From the NCBI GenBank assembly GCA_036501425.1, contig DASYAI010000039.1:1-35234 (forward strand): a DNA stretch of 35,234 bases, written 5' to 3'. The notes beneath the pieces were generated by a model. It saw nothing but the letters and a program-made list of their open reading frames with translations, was not told where the DNA came from and did no database searches. Every line of letters starts with the position of its first letter. Position 1 is the stretch's first letter. The translations under genes and the position numbers were made by a program. The stretch comes from DATKRB01 sp036501425. Its GTDB lineage: Bacteria; Actinomycetota; Acidimicrobiia; Acidimicrobiales; RAAP-2. Shown in pieces: positions 27,037 through 33,897 of this stretch.

Positions 27037-28587
27037 GTGCTCGGCATCGAGGTGCCGTCGAGCACCGCCGGCCTGCCCGAGGTGAGGGTTCTGGGAGTGC
27101 CGGCGGTCGTGGGGCCCGACGGTCCCGTGCTGCTGAGCGGCCTGCCCGGCACCGCCGCCGGCGTGCCCCTACCGGCGGTGCTGGATGTCGACTCGGCCCG
27201 CCGGCGCGGCTTCGGGGCCAAGGCGGGCCAGACCTTGGTCCTTCGGGCGGACGGGGACGGCCCGATGCTCGTGGCCGTGGGGCTGGGGTCCGAGGACGAG
27301 CCCGCCGGGGAGCGTTGGCGGCGGGCATCGGCCGGGTTCGTCCGGGTCGCCGGCGAGGGCGGCTCGGCGGCGTTGTGCGTGCCGGTGGTCGGACGGACCC
27401 CGGGTGAGGTTGCGGCCCTGGGCGAGGCGATCGCCGAGGGCGCGGCACTGGCCTCGTACCGGTTCGACGACTTCCGTTCCCGACCCGGCCCCGCACCGCT
27501 CGAGCGGTTGGTGCTGTTGGCGTCCCCGCAGGACGCCGCAGGGGTCCTGGCCCAAGGCGTGGGGCGGGGGGAGCGGACCGCCCGGGCGGTGTCGGCGGCC
27601 CGGGACCTGATCAACACGCCGCCGAGCGAGCTCCCGCCCCGCCAGCTCGCCGATCGGGCGGTCGAGCTTCTGGGCGAGTCGACCGGTCTCCGGGTGGCGG
27701 TCTGGGACGAGGGGCGGATCGCCGAGGAGCGCCTGGGCGGTTTGCTGGGGGTGACCCGGGGCTCGGCCGAGCCCCCACGCCTCGTCCGGGTCGACTACAC
27801 GCCGTCCGATCCGGTGATCGTCGACGGGCGCACGCCCCACGTCGTGCTGGTAGGCAAGGGCATCACGTTCGACTCGGGCGGCCTGTCGCTCAAGACTCCC
27901 GACGGGATGACCACGATGAAGACCGACATGAGCGGTGCCGCCATCGTGCTCATGACGATCGCCGCCTGTGCCGACCTCGGCGTACGCGTCCGGGTCTCCG
28001 CCATCGCCCCGCTGGCCGAGAACATGCCCGGGAGCCGGGCGATCAAGCCGGGCGACGTGCTCCCCATCCGCAACGGCGCCACGATCGAGGTGCTCAACAC
28101 CGACGCCGAGGGGCGGTTGGTGCTCGCCGACGGCCTGGTGCTGGCGACCGAGCTCGAACCCGACGCCATCATCGACGTGGCCACGTTGACCGGTGCCGCC
28201 ACGGTGGCCCTGGGCACCTCGATCGCGGCGCTGTTCGGCAACGACGATGCACTCGTCGAACGCCTCAAGCGGCACGGCGACGAGGCGGGGGAGCGGTTGT
28301 GGCCGATGCCCCTGGCGGCCGAGTACGCTGACCACATCGACTCGGACGTGGCTGACATGAAGAACATCGGCCGGGCCAGTCAGGCGGGGGCGATCGTGGC
28401 GGCGCTGCTGCTCCAAAGGTTCGTCGGGACCACCAGCTGGGCCCACCTCGACATCGCCGGCACGGGACGCTCGCCCGAGAGCTCCGGGTACCTCTCCAAG
28501 GGCGGGACGGCATTCGGCGTCCGCACGCTGCTGGGGTTCCTCCGGTCCTACGGAACCGACGGGGATCGGACCGACCCGACGGCTTGA
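27037..28587 (+). CDS. pepA: Leucyl aminopeptidase (M17 family)
   Basis: A 516-residue M17 cytosolic aminopeptidase. The two-metal site is complete: Lys274 and Asp279 in LVGKGITFDSGGLSLK, Asp297 in MKTDMSGAA, and Asp356 and Glu358 in NTDAEGRLVLADGL, with Arg360 next to them. The N-terminal domain (1-170) is variable, as is usual; a DLINTPPSELPP segment marks the linker to the catalytic domain. The enzyme removes N-terminal residues from peptides and forms hexamers. GTG 27037 is 2 bp after the adenosyltransferase stop and has GGAG about 6 nt upstream. It is the last ordinary chromosomal gene before the accessory island. Confidence 0.95.
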   Translation: MLGIEVPSSTAGLPEVRVLGVPAVVGPDGPVLLSGLPGTAAGVPLPAVLDVDSARRRGFGAKAGQTLVLRADGDGPMLVAVGLGSEDEPAGERWRRASAGFVRVAGEGGSAALCVPVVGRTPGEVAALGEAIAEGAALASYRFDDFRSRPGPAPLERLVLLASPQDAAGVLAQGVGRGERTARAVSAARDLINTPPSELPPRQLADRAVELLGESTGLRVAVWDEGRIAEERLGGLLGVTRGSAEPPRLVRVDYTPSDPVIVDGRTPHVVLVGKGITFDSGGLSLKTPDGMTTMKTDMSGAAIVLMTIAACADLGVRVRVSAIAPLAENMPGSRAIKPGDVLPIRNGATIEVLNTDAEGRLVLADGLVLATELEPDAIIDVATLTGAATVALGTSIAALFGNDDALVERLKRHGDEAGERLWPMPLAAEYADHIDSDVADMKNIGRASQAGAIVAALLLQRFVGTTSWAHLDIAGTGRSPESSGYLSKGGTAFGVRTLLGFLRSYGTDGDRTDPTA

Positions 28588-28616
28588 ACCAACGTGGAGC
28601 GCCGTGACGAATGAGC

Positions 28617-28632
28617 TAGCCGGTGCCGGCTA
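28617..28632. terminator. Palindrome 30 bp after pepA
   Basis: TAGCCGG - TG - CCGGCTA is a perfect inverted repeat. As RNA it could form a 5-bp stem with a 6-nt loop. There is no T-run, so a terminator role is weakly supported. It also lies at the left border of the island. Confidence 0.3.
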
Positions 28633-28639
28633 CGCGCGG

Positions 28640-28790
28640 ACGAATTCCAGCGAGAGTCCAAAGTCGAGTTTGTCGGTTGCCAAAAGAGCCACCGTGCGGT
28701 GCGCCGCGCTGCCCGACTGTGGCGGCCGTTGCCACTCGCGAAGGGGTGAATCAATACGAGCCGATGGTGGAACCGAGCACCGAAACACAA
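28640..28790 (-). pseudogene. Remnant of a Fic-family protein (mobile mystery protein B-like)
   Basis: The reverse strand encodes RFHHRLVLIHPFASGNGRHS at about 28713-28775. HPFxxGNGR is the active-site loop of Fic (AMP-transferase) proteins, and the FHHRLV lead-in resembles the Fic-type protein often called mobile mystery protein B, found in accessory regions. The Fic Asp/Glu in HPFxD is replaced by Ser here (HPFASGNGR). There is no sensible start, and the sequence after the loop drifts out of frame (another frame reads DKLDFGLSLEFVRA before a stop). I call it a dead fragment. Confidence 0.45.
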
Positions 28791-28811
28791 GGAACCTGTC
28801 CGTCAAAAGCG

Positions 28812-28993
28812 GATCATTTCCGCTCTACCGGGCCAGCCACGACGACCATCACGACCACTATGAGGACTCATTCCTACCTTCCGGCCTGACGACCGGCAGC
28901 GCCGAGGAGACCCTCGACTGTGCCCGTGGCGTCTACCTCGACGACCCGTCCGCCTGGCTCCGGGATACACCGACGAAGCAACGCGCGCCACGT
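28812..28993 (+). pseudogene. Decayed gene fragment, copy A of an inverted pair
   Basis: The forward strand encodes LYRASHDDHHDHYEDSFLPS, then GLTTGSAEETLDCARGVYL. It matches the reverse-strand fragment at 32790-33026 (AIYRA, SHDDYEDSNVPSGM, AKEALDCASGLYVN) at both protein and DNA level. DNA similarity continues through GGATACACCGACGAA and stops where the IS1380-type remnant begins. There is no start and only the central part of the protein remains. The function of the parent family is not known to me. Confidence 0.55.
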
Positions 28994-29868
28994 TAGGCGA
29001 GGGCCGAAGCCAACCACCACGGCCAGTTGTTGGCCATGCCGCTCTGGAGCGGCGCATGGTTCATCGCAAGGTGGTGGACGAGCTGGCGGCCGCCTCCTCG
29101 GGCGGGCCGCCACGCAGGCGGTGGTGGTGCTCGACGTCGAGGGCGGGGACGCAGAGCGGCGGGACATTGGTGATGAGGGCGAAGAATCGCCATTCATTCC
29201 CCAAGGTCGTCGAGGCCGATCTGTTCGCCACTGACCTTCGTCTGTCGGCGCACGATGAGGTGGAGGTTGCGCTTGGCGAGCGATAGGGTCCCGACCCCCC
29301 GGCCCCGGCGATCTCGCCGCCGCCGTCCTTGGCGGGTCCACACCGTGGCGGGGTCGGTGGCGAGTTCCTCGATCGCCCTGCGGATGGCCTTGGTCTGGAC
29401 GCAGATGATGGAGGGTCCCGCCAAGTGCTTCATGGCCGTCCCGCCGTTTTTGAGAGAACCCTCACAGAGTCGACGCGGATCCACAGCTGGGAGAGGTCTC
29501 GGCCCCGCTCGGGATGGCCGCCACACACTCGTCGATGAACCTGTCGATCTCCCTCCTCGGAGAGGCGTTGCCGCTAGGTGCCCGGATGGCCAGCACTTCG
29601 CCGCTCTCACCCGCCAGCCCCACGAGCGGCGAGCGGGGACATCTGGACCTCGTGGTGGTAGGAGAACGTGGAGCCCTCCTTCAACCGGCCGTGGCTTGCG
29701 AGGTAGGTGGTATCGGATGGTCAAGATCCCCGGGGTTGGAGCCCTCATTGCCCAGGCGCGACCCAGCAGATCGCGGTTGACGGCGATTGCCCTTGCCACC
29801 CGCCCCAAGTCGGCGCCGGCCAAGGAGCGGATCCAAGGAGCGGTAGAGGGTCGTGTGGTTTGGCAGGG
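28994..29868 (-). pseudogene. Degraded IS1380-family transposase
   Basis: The whole stretch aligns by eye, on the same strand, with the transposase at 33898-35234. Clear matches are the WWLASALA coding part (about 29000), the ALVTNVPPL-like and LIVRR parts (about 29170-29260), and AGADLGRVARAIAVNRDLL (about 29760-29830). The frame breaks several times, a stop follows SALA, and both ends are missing (about the last 75 and at least the first 80 residues). It lies between the copy A fragment and the lower-GC cargo genes. It cannot make a transposase. Confidence 0.8.
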
Positions 29869-29869
29869 C

Positions 29870-29898
29870 TTGACATATTCCTTGTGCAGTCTCACACT
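29870..29898 (+). promoter_or_regulatory. Possible promoter at the right edge of the transposase remnant
   Basis: TTGACA (29870-29875) with a 17-nt spacer and CACACT (29893-29898). It would give a leader of about 140 nt to the secreted-protein gene. The -10 is poor, so this is tentative. Confidence 0.25.
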
Positions 29899-30029
29899 GG
29901 CCAAGGGAATTCACACCATTGCTATCTGGGGGCGGCATGGCGGGGAAATGCTGGGGGTTTGGGGAGCGCGGCTTCGGAGACCCGAACCTCGCGTCGATTC
30001 GTTTTGTTTATCGATCCGCGCTGTGCGTC

Positions 30030-30035
30030 AAGAAT
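30030..30035 (+). promoter_or_regulatory. -10 element (AAGAAT) for a leaderless transcript of the secreted-protein gene
   Basis: AAGAAT ends 8 nt before ATG 30044, the same arrangement as at rrf2 and aceE. Confidence 0.35.
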
Positions 30036-30043
30036 GGGAACAC

Positions 30044-30847
30044 ATGACGAGTGAGCGTGAACATCGGACGAGGCGGCTCCCAAGTCGTCTAATAGCAAGC
30101 GCGAGTTTGGTAGGAGTACTTACCGTCGTGATCGTCGCTTTCAGCACTGGAAGGGCTTTTGCCACCACTTGTAATGGGTACGTTTATACAGGGCAGGAAG
30201 CGAACGGATACTACCAGGGGCTTGAAGGTGCGATAAGCGTAGATACCCTGTCTCTACCGAATACTTCGAGTGCTCACAACGTCAACTGGGTCGGCCTGAC
30301 GAACTTCCAAACCAGCCCCAACTACTGGCTCCAGGTCGGATACGGCTACGGTGCTCTCCCCAGCCCATGTGGAGCGGTTTCAAGCCTTTACGCATACGAG
30401 GAAAACCAGGACGTCAATGGGTACAATTGCACCTGGGAAACGCCCATCTCTCTAGCTCAGAATGACTACTATACCGTCTTCTATACGGGAACCTTCAACG
30501 ATGAAAACTGTCCCGGCGCGGACGGGCTGCTGGATGGCTACATCTATAATGGGTCGTCGTGGACCCTTATCGGGCAAGCCTGGGTACCCAGTTGTGCGGC
30601 GAATCTGACCCCCCAGGCGCTTGCCGAAGGATACACGGCCTCATCGGCGACGTGCCCGGATTGGAATCAGTACGAGTATTTTGGAACTAATGGAAGTGGA
30701 ACCGTAAATTCGGGTACGAGTCTCGACCTTTCTACCAATGGAACATCGTGGGCGGCTTGGACCGGCGGTCCAGCGGCTTATTGGAACTTCTTTTCAACGT
30801 TCAATCAAATCAGCAATTACGATGCTTTCAGCATGTATGGGAGTTGA
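30044..30847 (+). CDS. Secreted protein with six cysteines, unknown function
   Basis: A 267-residue protein. A basic N-terminus (EREHRTRRLPSR) and hydrophobic stretch (16-33) lead to a signal peptidase site after AFA (residue 40). The mature part has six cysteines (TTCNGY, SPCGAV, YNCTW, ENCPGA, PSCAAN, ATCPDW), which could form three disulfides. It is rich in Tyr, Trp, Asn, Ser and Gly, and beta-strand-like segments alternate (NVNWVGLTNF, YWLQVGYGYG, DGYIYNGSSWTLIGQ), suggesting an extracellular beta-sandwich. The WVG...LQVGY...YAYEE layout faintly recalls lectin or G1-peptidase folds, but I could not find a catalytic Gln/Glu pair, so no enzyme function is claimed. Base composition is visibly less GC-rich than the genes to the left, with AT-ending codons. 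It is followed by a second exported protein. Confidence 0.72.
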   Translation: MTSEREHRTRRLPSRLIASASLVGVLTVVIVAFSTGRAFATTCNGYVYTGQEANGYYQGLEGAISVDTLSLPNTSSAHNVNWVGLTNFQTSPNYWLQVGYGYGALPSPCGAVSSLYAYEENQDVNGYNCTWETPISLAQNDYYTVFYTGTFNDENCPGADGLLDGYIYNGSSWTLIGQAWVPSCAANLTPQALAEGYTASSATCPDWNQYEYFGTNGSGTVNSGTSLDLSTNGTSWAAWTGGPAAYWNFFSTFNQISNYDAFSMYGS

Positions 30848-30919
30848 GCAGCGGCCTTTCGCTACAGCGGCAGTATCGGGCTGATTTAGAGTAGGAAGTT
30901 GAAGCAAGGAGTGCTGGAC

Positions 30920-32152
30920 GTGGGAGAACAAGGAACCGTCCGACGGTTGATCGGGCAGAAAAATACAGGTCGGAATTTACTTGCAATTGTCCTACTGGTG
31001 CTAGGTGGCACTGCGGTGGGCCTATTATTTAGTGGCACTTCTCGCTCTCGTGACGCGAAGGATGACCCCGTACACTTGACCGTAGCTGCATCGGTCAAAG
31101 TCCCCGGCTATTCGAATCCAATTGCCTTAGCGTCTGACAGCGCCGAGCCGGGGGTGTGGTTCCTTGCGGAGAATGCGACCGATGTATCCGTATTTCGTTG
31201 GGATGGCGCCACGTCAACCCTACAGAGATACTCGCTTGGGAATCCGACCAGTGGAAACCTCGTGTTCGGCGTTCAAGCCGCATTAGCTGTGTCACCGAAT
31301 GGAACGGTGTGGGCCGGCATCAATTCGACCCTAATCAGGCTCGATCCGTCTACCGGCGCTATTCGCATTATACCAATACCGACCCCGGCCGACAATGCAA
31401 TTGCCGAATCCCATCGACCCCCACAGATTCAGGGGGTTCACGACATTGAAGCTATAGCAGTCAACTCGGCAGGTAATCTCGCAGTGGCAACCTCGGCGAG
31501 TAATTCCGTCGAGTTCTACAATGACACAACGCAAGAGTTTGCTCAGATGTCGTTGGCCGGTGGAGGCGAGCCGCTAGATCTGGCATATCTAAGCGATGGA
31601 ACTCTGGGCATTGCGACCACGGACTGGGACAACCCGGACGGCGGAGGAACGGACCTCGTCGAGTTGGTTGGTCCGAGTGGGCAGCTCGGCCAGGCGCACG
31701 TGGATGCGACTAACATCTCGGCCGGTGGAACAGCCTTCGTCGTCACTGCGGGTGGCAGTTCGCTAGCGCAGGTCGCGCCTGGTTCGTCCTTGGACCCTAC
31801 CTCCAACCTGTCTGCGACCAACATCACCAACATTCCCGTGAGCAACATGCAGCTGCTTGTCGGGTCGCCGGCGTTGTCATTCGGGAACGGTTCCGTGCTG
31901 GCTTCGACGAAGGATGGGTTTGTCAAGCTGAACTTGGCCTCTCAGCAGGCCGTCGCCTTCGACCTCCCGACGTATAGTTGCTCTGGACTCTCCGTCCCTC
32001 CGCAGCCTGGCGGACCTTCTGTCGAGCCGCCCGTGACAAAGACTTGCCAAAGCTACCCGCTCTCTTATTCGGTCGATGTGGACGGCAACGTGTGGTTCAC
32101 ATCGAGCGGAGCCGGCTCAACGGTCAACGAGATCAGTTCTGGCTCTTTCTGA
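30920..32152 (+). CDS. Membrane-anchored extracellular protein, probable beta-propeller
   Basis: A 410-residue protein with a short basic cytosolic part (VRRLIGQKNTGRN), one membrane helix at about 20-37 and a large outside domain. That domain repeats a pattern of Gly/Asp-turn and aromatic strands: AALAVSPNGTVWAGINSTLI, AIAVNSAGNLAVATSASNSV, LAYLSDGTLGIATTDW and YSVDVDGNVWFTSSGAG. This is typical of NHL/SMP-30 or Vgb-type propeller blades. The Vgb lyase catalytic residues cannot be confirmed. Two late cysteines (TYSCSG, TKTCQS) may form a loop disulfide. GTG 30920 has AAGGA 9 nt upstream; an in-frame TTG at 30899 is an alternative. Like its upstream neighbour, 72 bp away, it has lower GC than the chromosome, and the two probably form one transcription unit. 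Confidence 0.72.
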   Translation: MGEQGTVRRLIGQKNTGRNLLAIVLLVLGGTAVGLLFSGTSRSRDAKDDPVHLTVAASVKVPGYSNPIALASDSAEPGVWFLAENATDVSVFRWDGATSTLQRYSLGNPTSGNLVFGVQAALAVSPNGTVWAGINSTLIRLDPSTGAIRIIPIPTPADNAIAESHRPPQIQGVHDIEAIAVNSAGNLAVATSASNSVEFYNDTTQEFAQMSLAGGGEPLDLAYLSDGTLGIATTDWDNPDGGGTDLVELVGPSGQLGQAHVDATNISAGGTAFVVTAGGSSLAQVAPGSSLDPTSNLSATNITNIPVSNMQLLVGSPALSFGNGSVLASTKDGFVKLNLASQQAVAFDLPTYSCSGLSVPPQPGGPSVEPPVTKTCQSYPLSYSVDVDGNVWFTSSGAGSTVNEISSGSF

Positions 32153-32201
32153 TCGCGTTGATCATCAGTAGGATGTGAGTTGTAGTTGGGGTGATGTACG
32201 G

Positions 32202-32603
32202 TCAGGGACCTGGCTTCGTAACCGTGGATCGATTCCCGATCCAATCGGCTTGTCCGATCACCTTCTTCGGGGCGTTGGGGCCGAAATAGGCAATGAGATG
32301 GAGGCGGTGTCCCGAGGCCCAGCGACGACGAATGAGTCCGGAACCCTCCATCAGCGTCGGCGAGACAGGGCTGGAGAACGGATCGTAGGTCGTGAGAATG
32401 ATCTGGAGGTAGGCAGTGGATGAAGGGAAATCCCGTAGCAAGGTTGAGGCGTCGTTAGTCGCGAACGCATGGTTAAGGATCATTGGCCAGAATCGCACGC
32501 TCGTCACGCTACGCTGACCTTTGCTTACCAGTTCGACTGCCGCATACTGCTGACCACCAATCCCTCCCCAGCCAAGTGAACTCCAGCCACTCGGCAAAGA
32601 CAC
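32202..32603 (-). CDS. Hypothetical protein, start uncertain
   Basis: A 133-residue open frame beginning VSLPSGWSSLGWGG and ending STVTKPGP. In-frame sequence upstream of the GTG continues as RLSAHGLK, so RLSAHGLKVSLPSGW is continuous. This looks like the natural start of a small actinobacterial hypothetical family, yet no ATG/GTG/TTG lies before it and a TAG closes the frame at about 32650. The true start codon may have been lost. No signal peptide, membrane helix or catalytic motif is seen. GC is intermediate. It converges on the beta-propeller gene with 49 bp between stops. It may be intact from the GTG, or a relic. Confidence 0.4.
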   Translation of the reverse strand: MSLPSGWSSLGWGGIGGQQYAAVELVSKGQRSVTSVRFWPMILNHAFATNDASTLLRDFPSSTAYLQIILTTYDPFSSPVSPTLMEGSGLIRRRWASGHRLHLIAYFGPNAPKKVIGQADWIGNRSTVTKPGP

Positions 32604-32789
32604 CTTAAGTCCATGGGCGGAAAGCCGGGTTGTAGACGTAGCAGGCGTTACCTAACCGCTTCGAGAGTGCTGGGAATGGTCAAGCTGCAGTACATGAGGA
32701 AGAGTCTCACACGCGGAGAGACCCAGATCTCGTTCGGCGGCGAGGAGGATGTCCGCAGCTGCCCCGGGACACAACAGTTCATGAGGTAG

Positions 32790-33026
32790 TGGTGCCGCGC
32801 GTTCGTTCGTCGGTGTATCCAACCAGACAGACGGTTGACGTAGAGGCCGGAAGCGCAGTCGAGGGCCTCTTTGGCGGTCCCTGCGGTCATCCCGCTTGGG
32901 ACGTTGGAGTCCTCGTAGTCGTCATGGCTGCCCGGTAGATGGCGAAGCCCCAGGTGTGGGCCGATCCGTCGTAGCGCAGCCGGCACAGCCTGATCGTGGT
33001 GCCGTCGGGGCCGCGAACGTCGATTT
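32790..33026 (-). pseudogene. Decayed gene fragment, copy B of an inverted pair
   Basis: The reverse strand reads IDVRGPDGTTIRLCRLRYDG, then SAHTWGFAIYRA, and after a one-base loss continues in another frame as SHDDYEDSNVPSGMTAGTAK, then EALDCASGLYVN. The same part is unshifted in copy A at 28812-28993. Similarity between copies spans at least 32790-32939. There is no start codon; the fragment begins just after the end of the IS5-type pseudogene. Parent function unknown. The adjoining 32604-32789 shows no feature. Confidence 0.55.
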
Positions 33027-33032
33027 AGCGGC

Positions 33033-33690
33033 TCAGCGGATAGGAGAAAGGTCCCGCATCCAGCGGTTTCTCCAGTCGATGAGCTTCGCCGTGAGGAGGA
33101 AGGCCACCGCCAGGGCAAGCTTGGCGAGGCGGTGTGAGATCTTTCGTGAGTTGTTGCGGCGAAGCGCTCGAAGTTCGACAGCCACGAGTTGGTCCGTTCC
33201 ACCGGCCAGCGCAGCCCCATCGGCTGGCGAGGAGCGGGCGTGGACTTGCTGGTGCCCGTTTTGCGCCTCTTGGCGATGACGGCGTCGTCGATGCCCGAGG
33301 CGACGAGCGCGGCGCGCACGGTGCCCGAGTCGTAGCCGCGGTCGAGCCAGATCGTCTCGATCTCCTCGAGCAGCCCCCGTCTCGCCGCAGCGGCGAGCGT
33401 GGCGGGCAACAGCACCGAGTCGTGGCGGTTGGCGCCGTCGATCGCCCACCCAATCGGGATGCCGTTGGCTTCGGTGAGCACCGACCACTTCCAGCCGAGC
33501 TTTGCCCGATGGGTCGGGTTCTTGCCGGTTCCCTCGCCGCCGGCGGGTGCCTTGTGCTGGCTCCCGTCCACGGCGACGTCGGAGAGGTCAGGCCGACGAT
33601 GCGGTCGTAGGCGGCGATCGCCTCGGCGGCGATGGCGTCGTAGACGCCGGCCTCGATCCATTCGTCGCGCCGCGAGCGCACCGTGGTCTC
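33033..33690 (-). pseudogene. Frameshifted IS5-family transposase
   Basis: Three frames must be joined to read it: RSRRDEWIEAGVYDAIAAEA, then AYDRIVGL; a one-base loss near 33590; DLSDVAVDGSQHKAPAGGEG through WLDRGYDSGTV and RWPVERTNSWLSNF; a second shift near 33165; then LRRNNSRKISHRLAKLALAV and LIDWRNRW. The DDE triad positions are visible (Asp in VAVDGSQHK, Asp in LDRGYDS, Glu in PVERTNSW). The first part, before about 33690, is missing and is replaced by unrelated sequence, so the element is dead. The 33691-33897 stretch between the two transposases holds no supported gene. Confidence 0.85.
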
Positions 33691-33897
33691 AGACCCTGAT
33701 ATTGCAACCGGACAGGCCAACGGCTGATCGAGCACCTTGATCGTCTCTATCGGGAGTCCGATGACCGCCTGGGCACCCACCGGCTGGGCGAACGATGTCA
33801 CCGGTGCCCGACGAAGGCCCGCTGAACGGTGATCGAAGCGCCCTCGGGGATGGCGGTGCCCCACACAGTGGCGATTCGGAGGGGCATTGGCGACTGC

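Noticed and set aside
26357..27496. A long reverse-strand extension upstream of metH
   Set aside because: The extra sequence is the mirror of the adenosyltransferase and pepA genes. MetH similarity starts at ATG 26356.
28548..28790. The reverse frame with the Fic loop as an intact small gene
   Set aside because: It runs into the end of pepA, lacks a start in context, and loses Fic similarity immediately after the loop.
29255..30043. Forward-strand open frame running from the IS remnant into the secreted-protein gene
   Set aside because: The region before 30044 is antisense to the transposase remnant and has no protein-like composition. The signal peptide begins at ATG 30044.
33798..33887. 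A 29-codon reverse-strand frame (MPLRIATVWGTAIPEGASIT..) just after the IS1380 transposase stop
   Set aside because: It reads smoothly but is short, has no ribosome binding site and no family I know. It may be part of the element's non-coding end.
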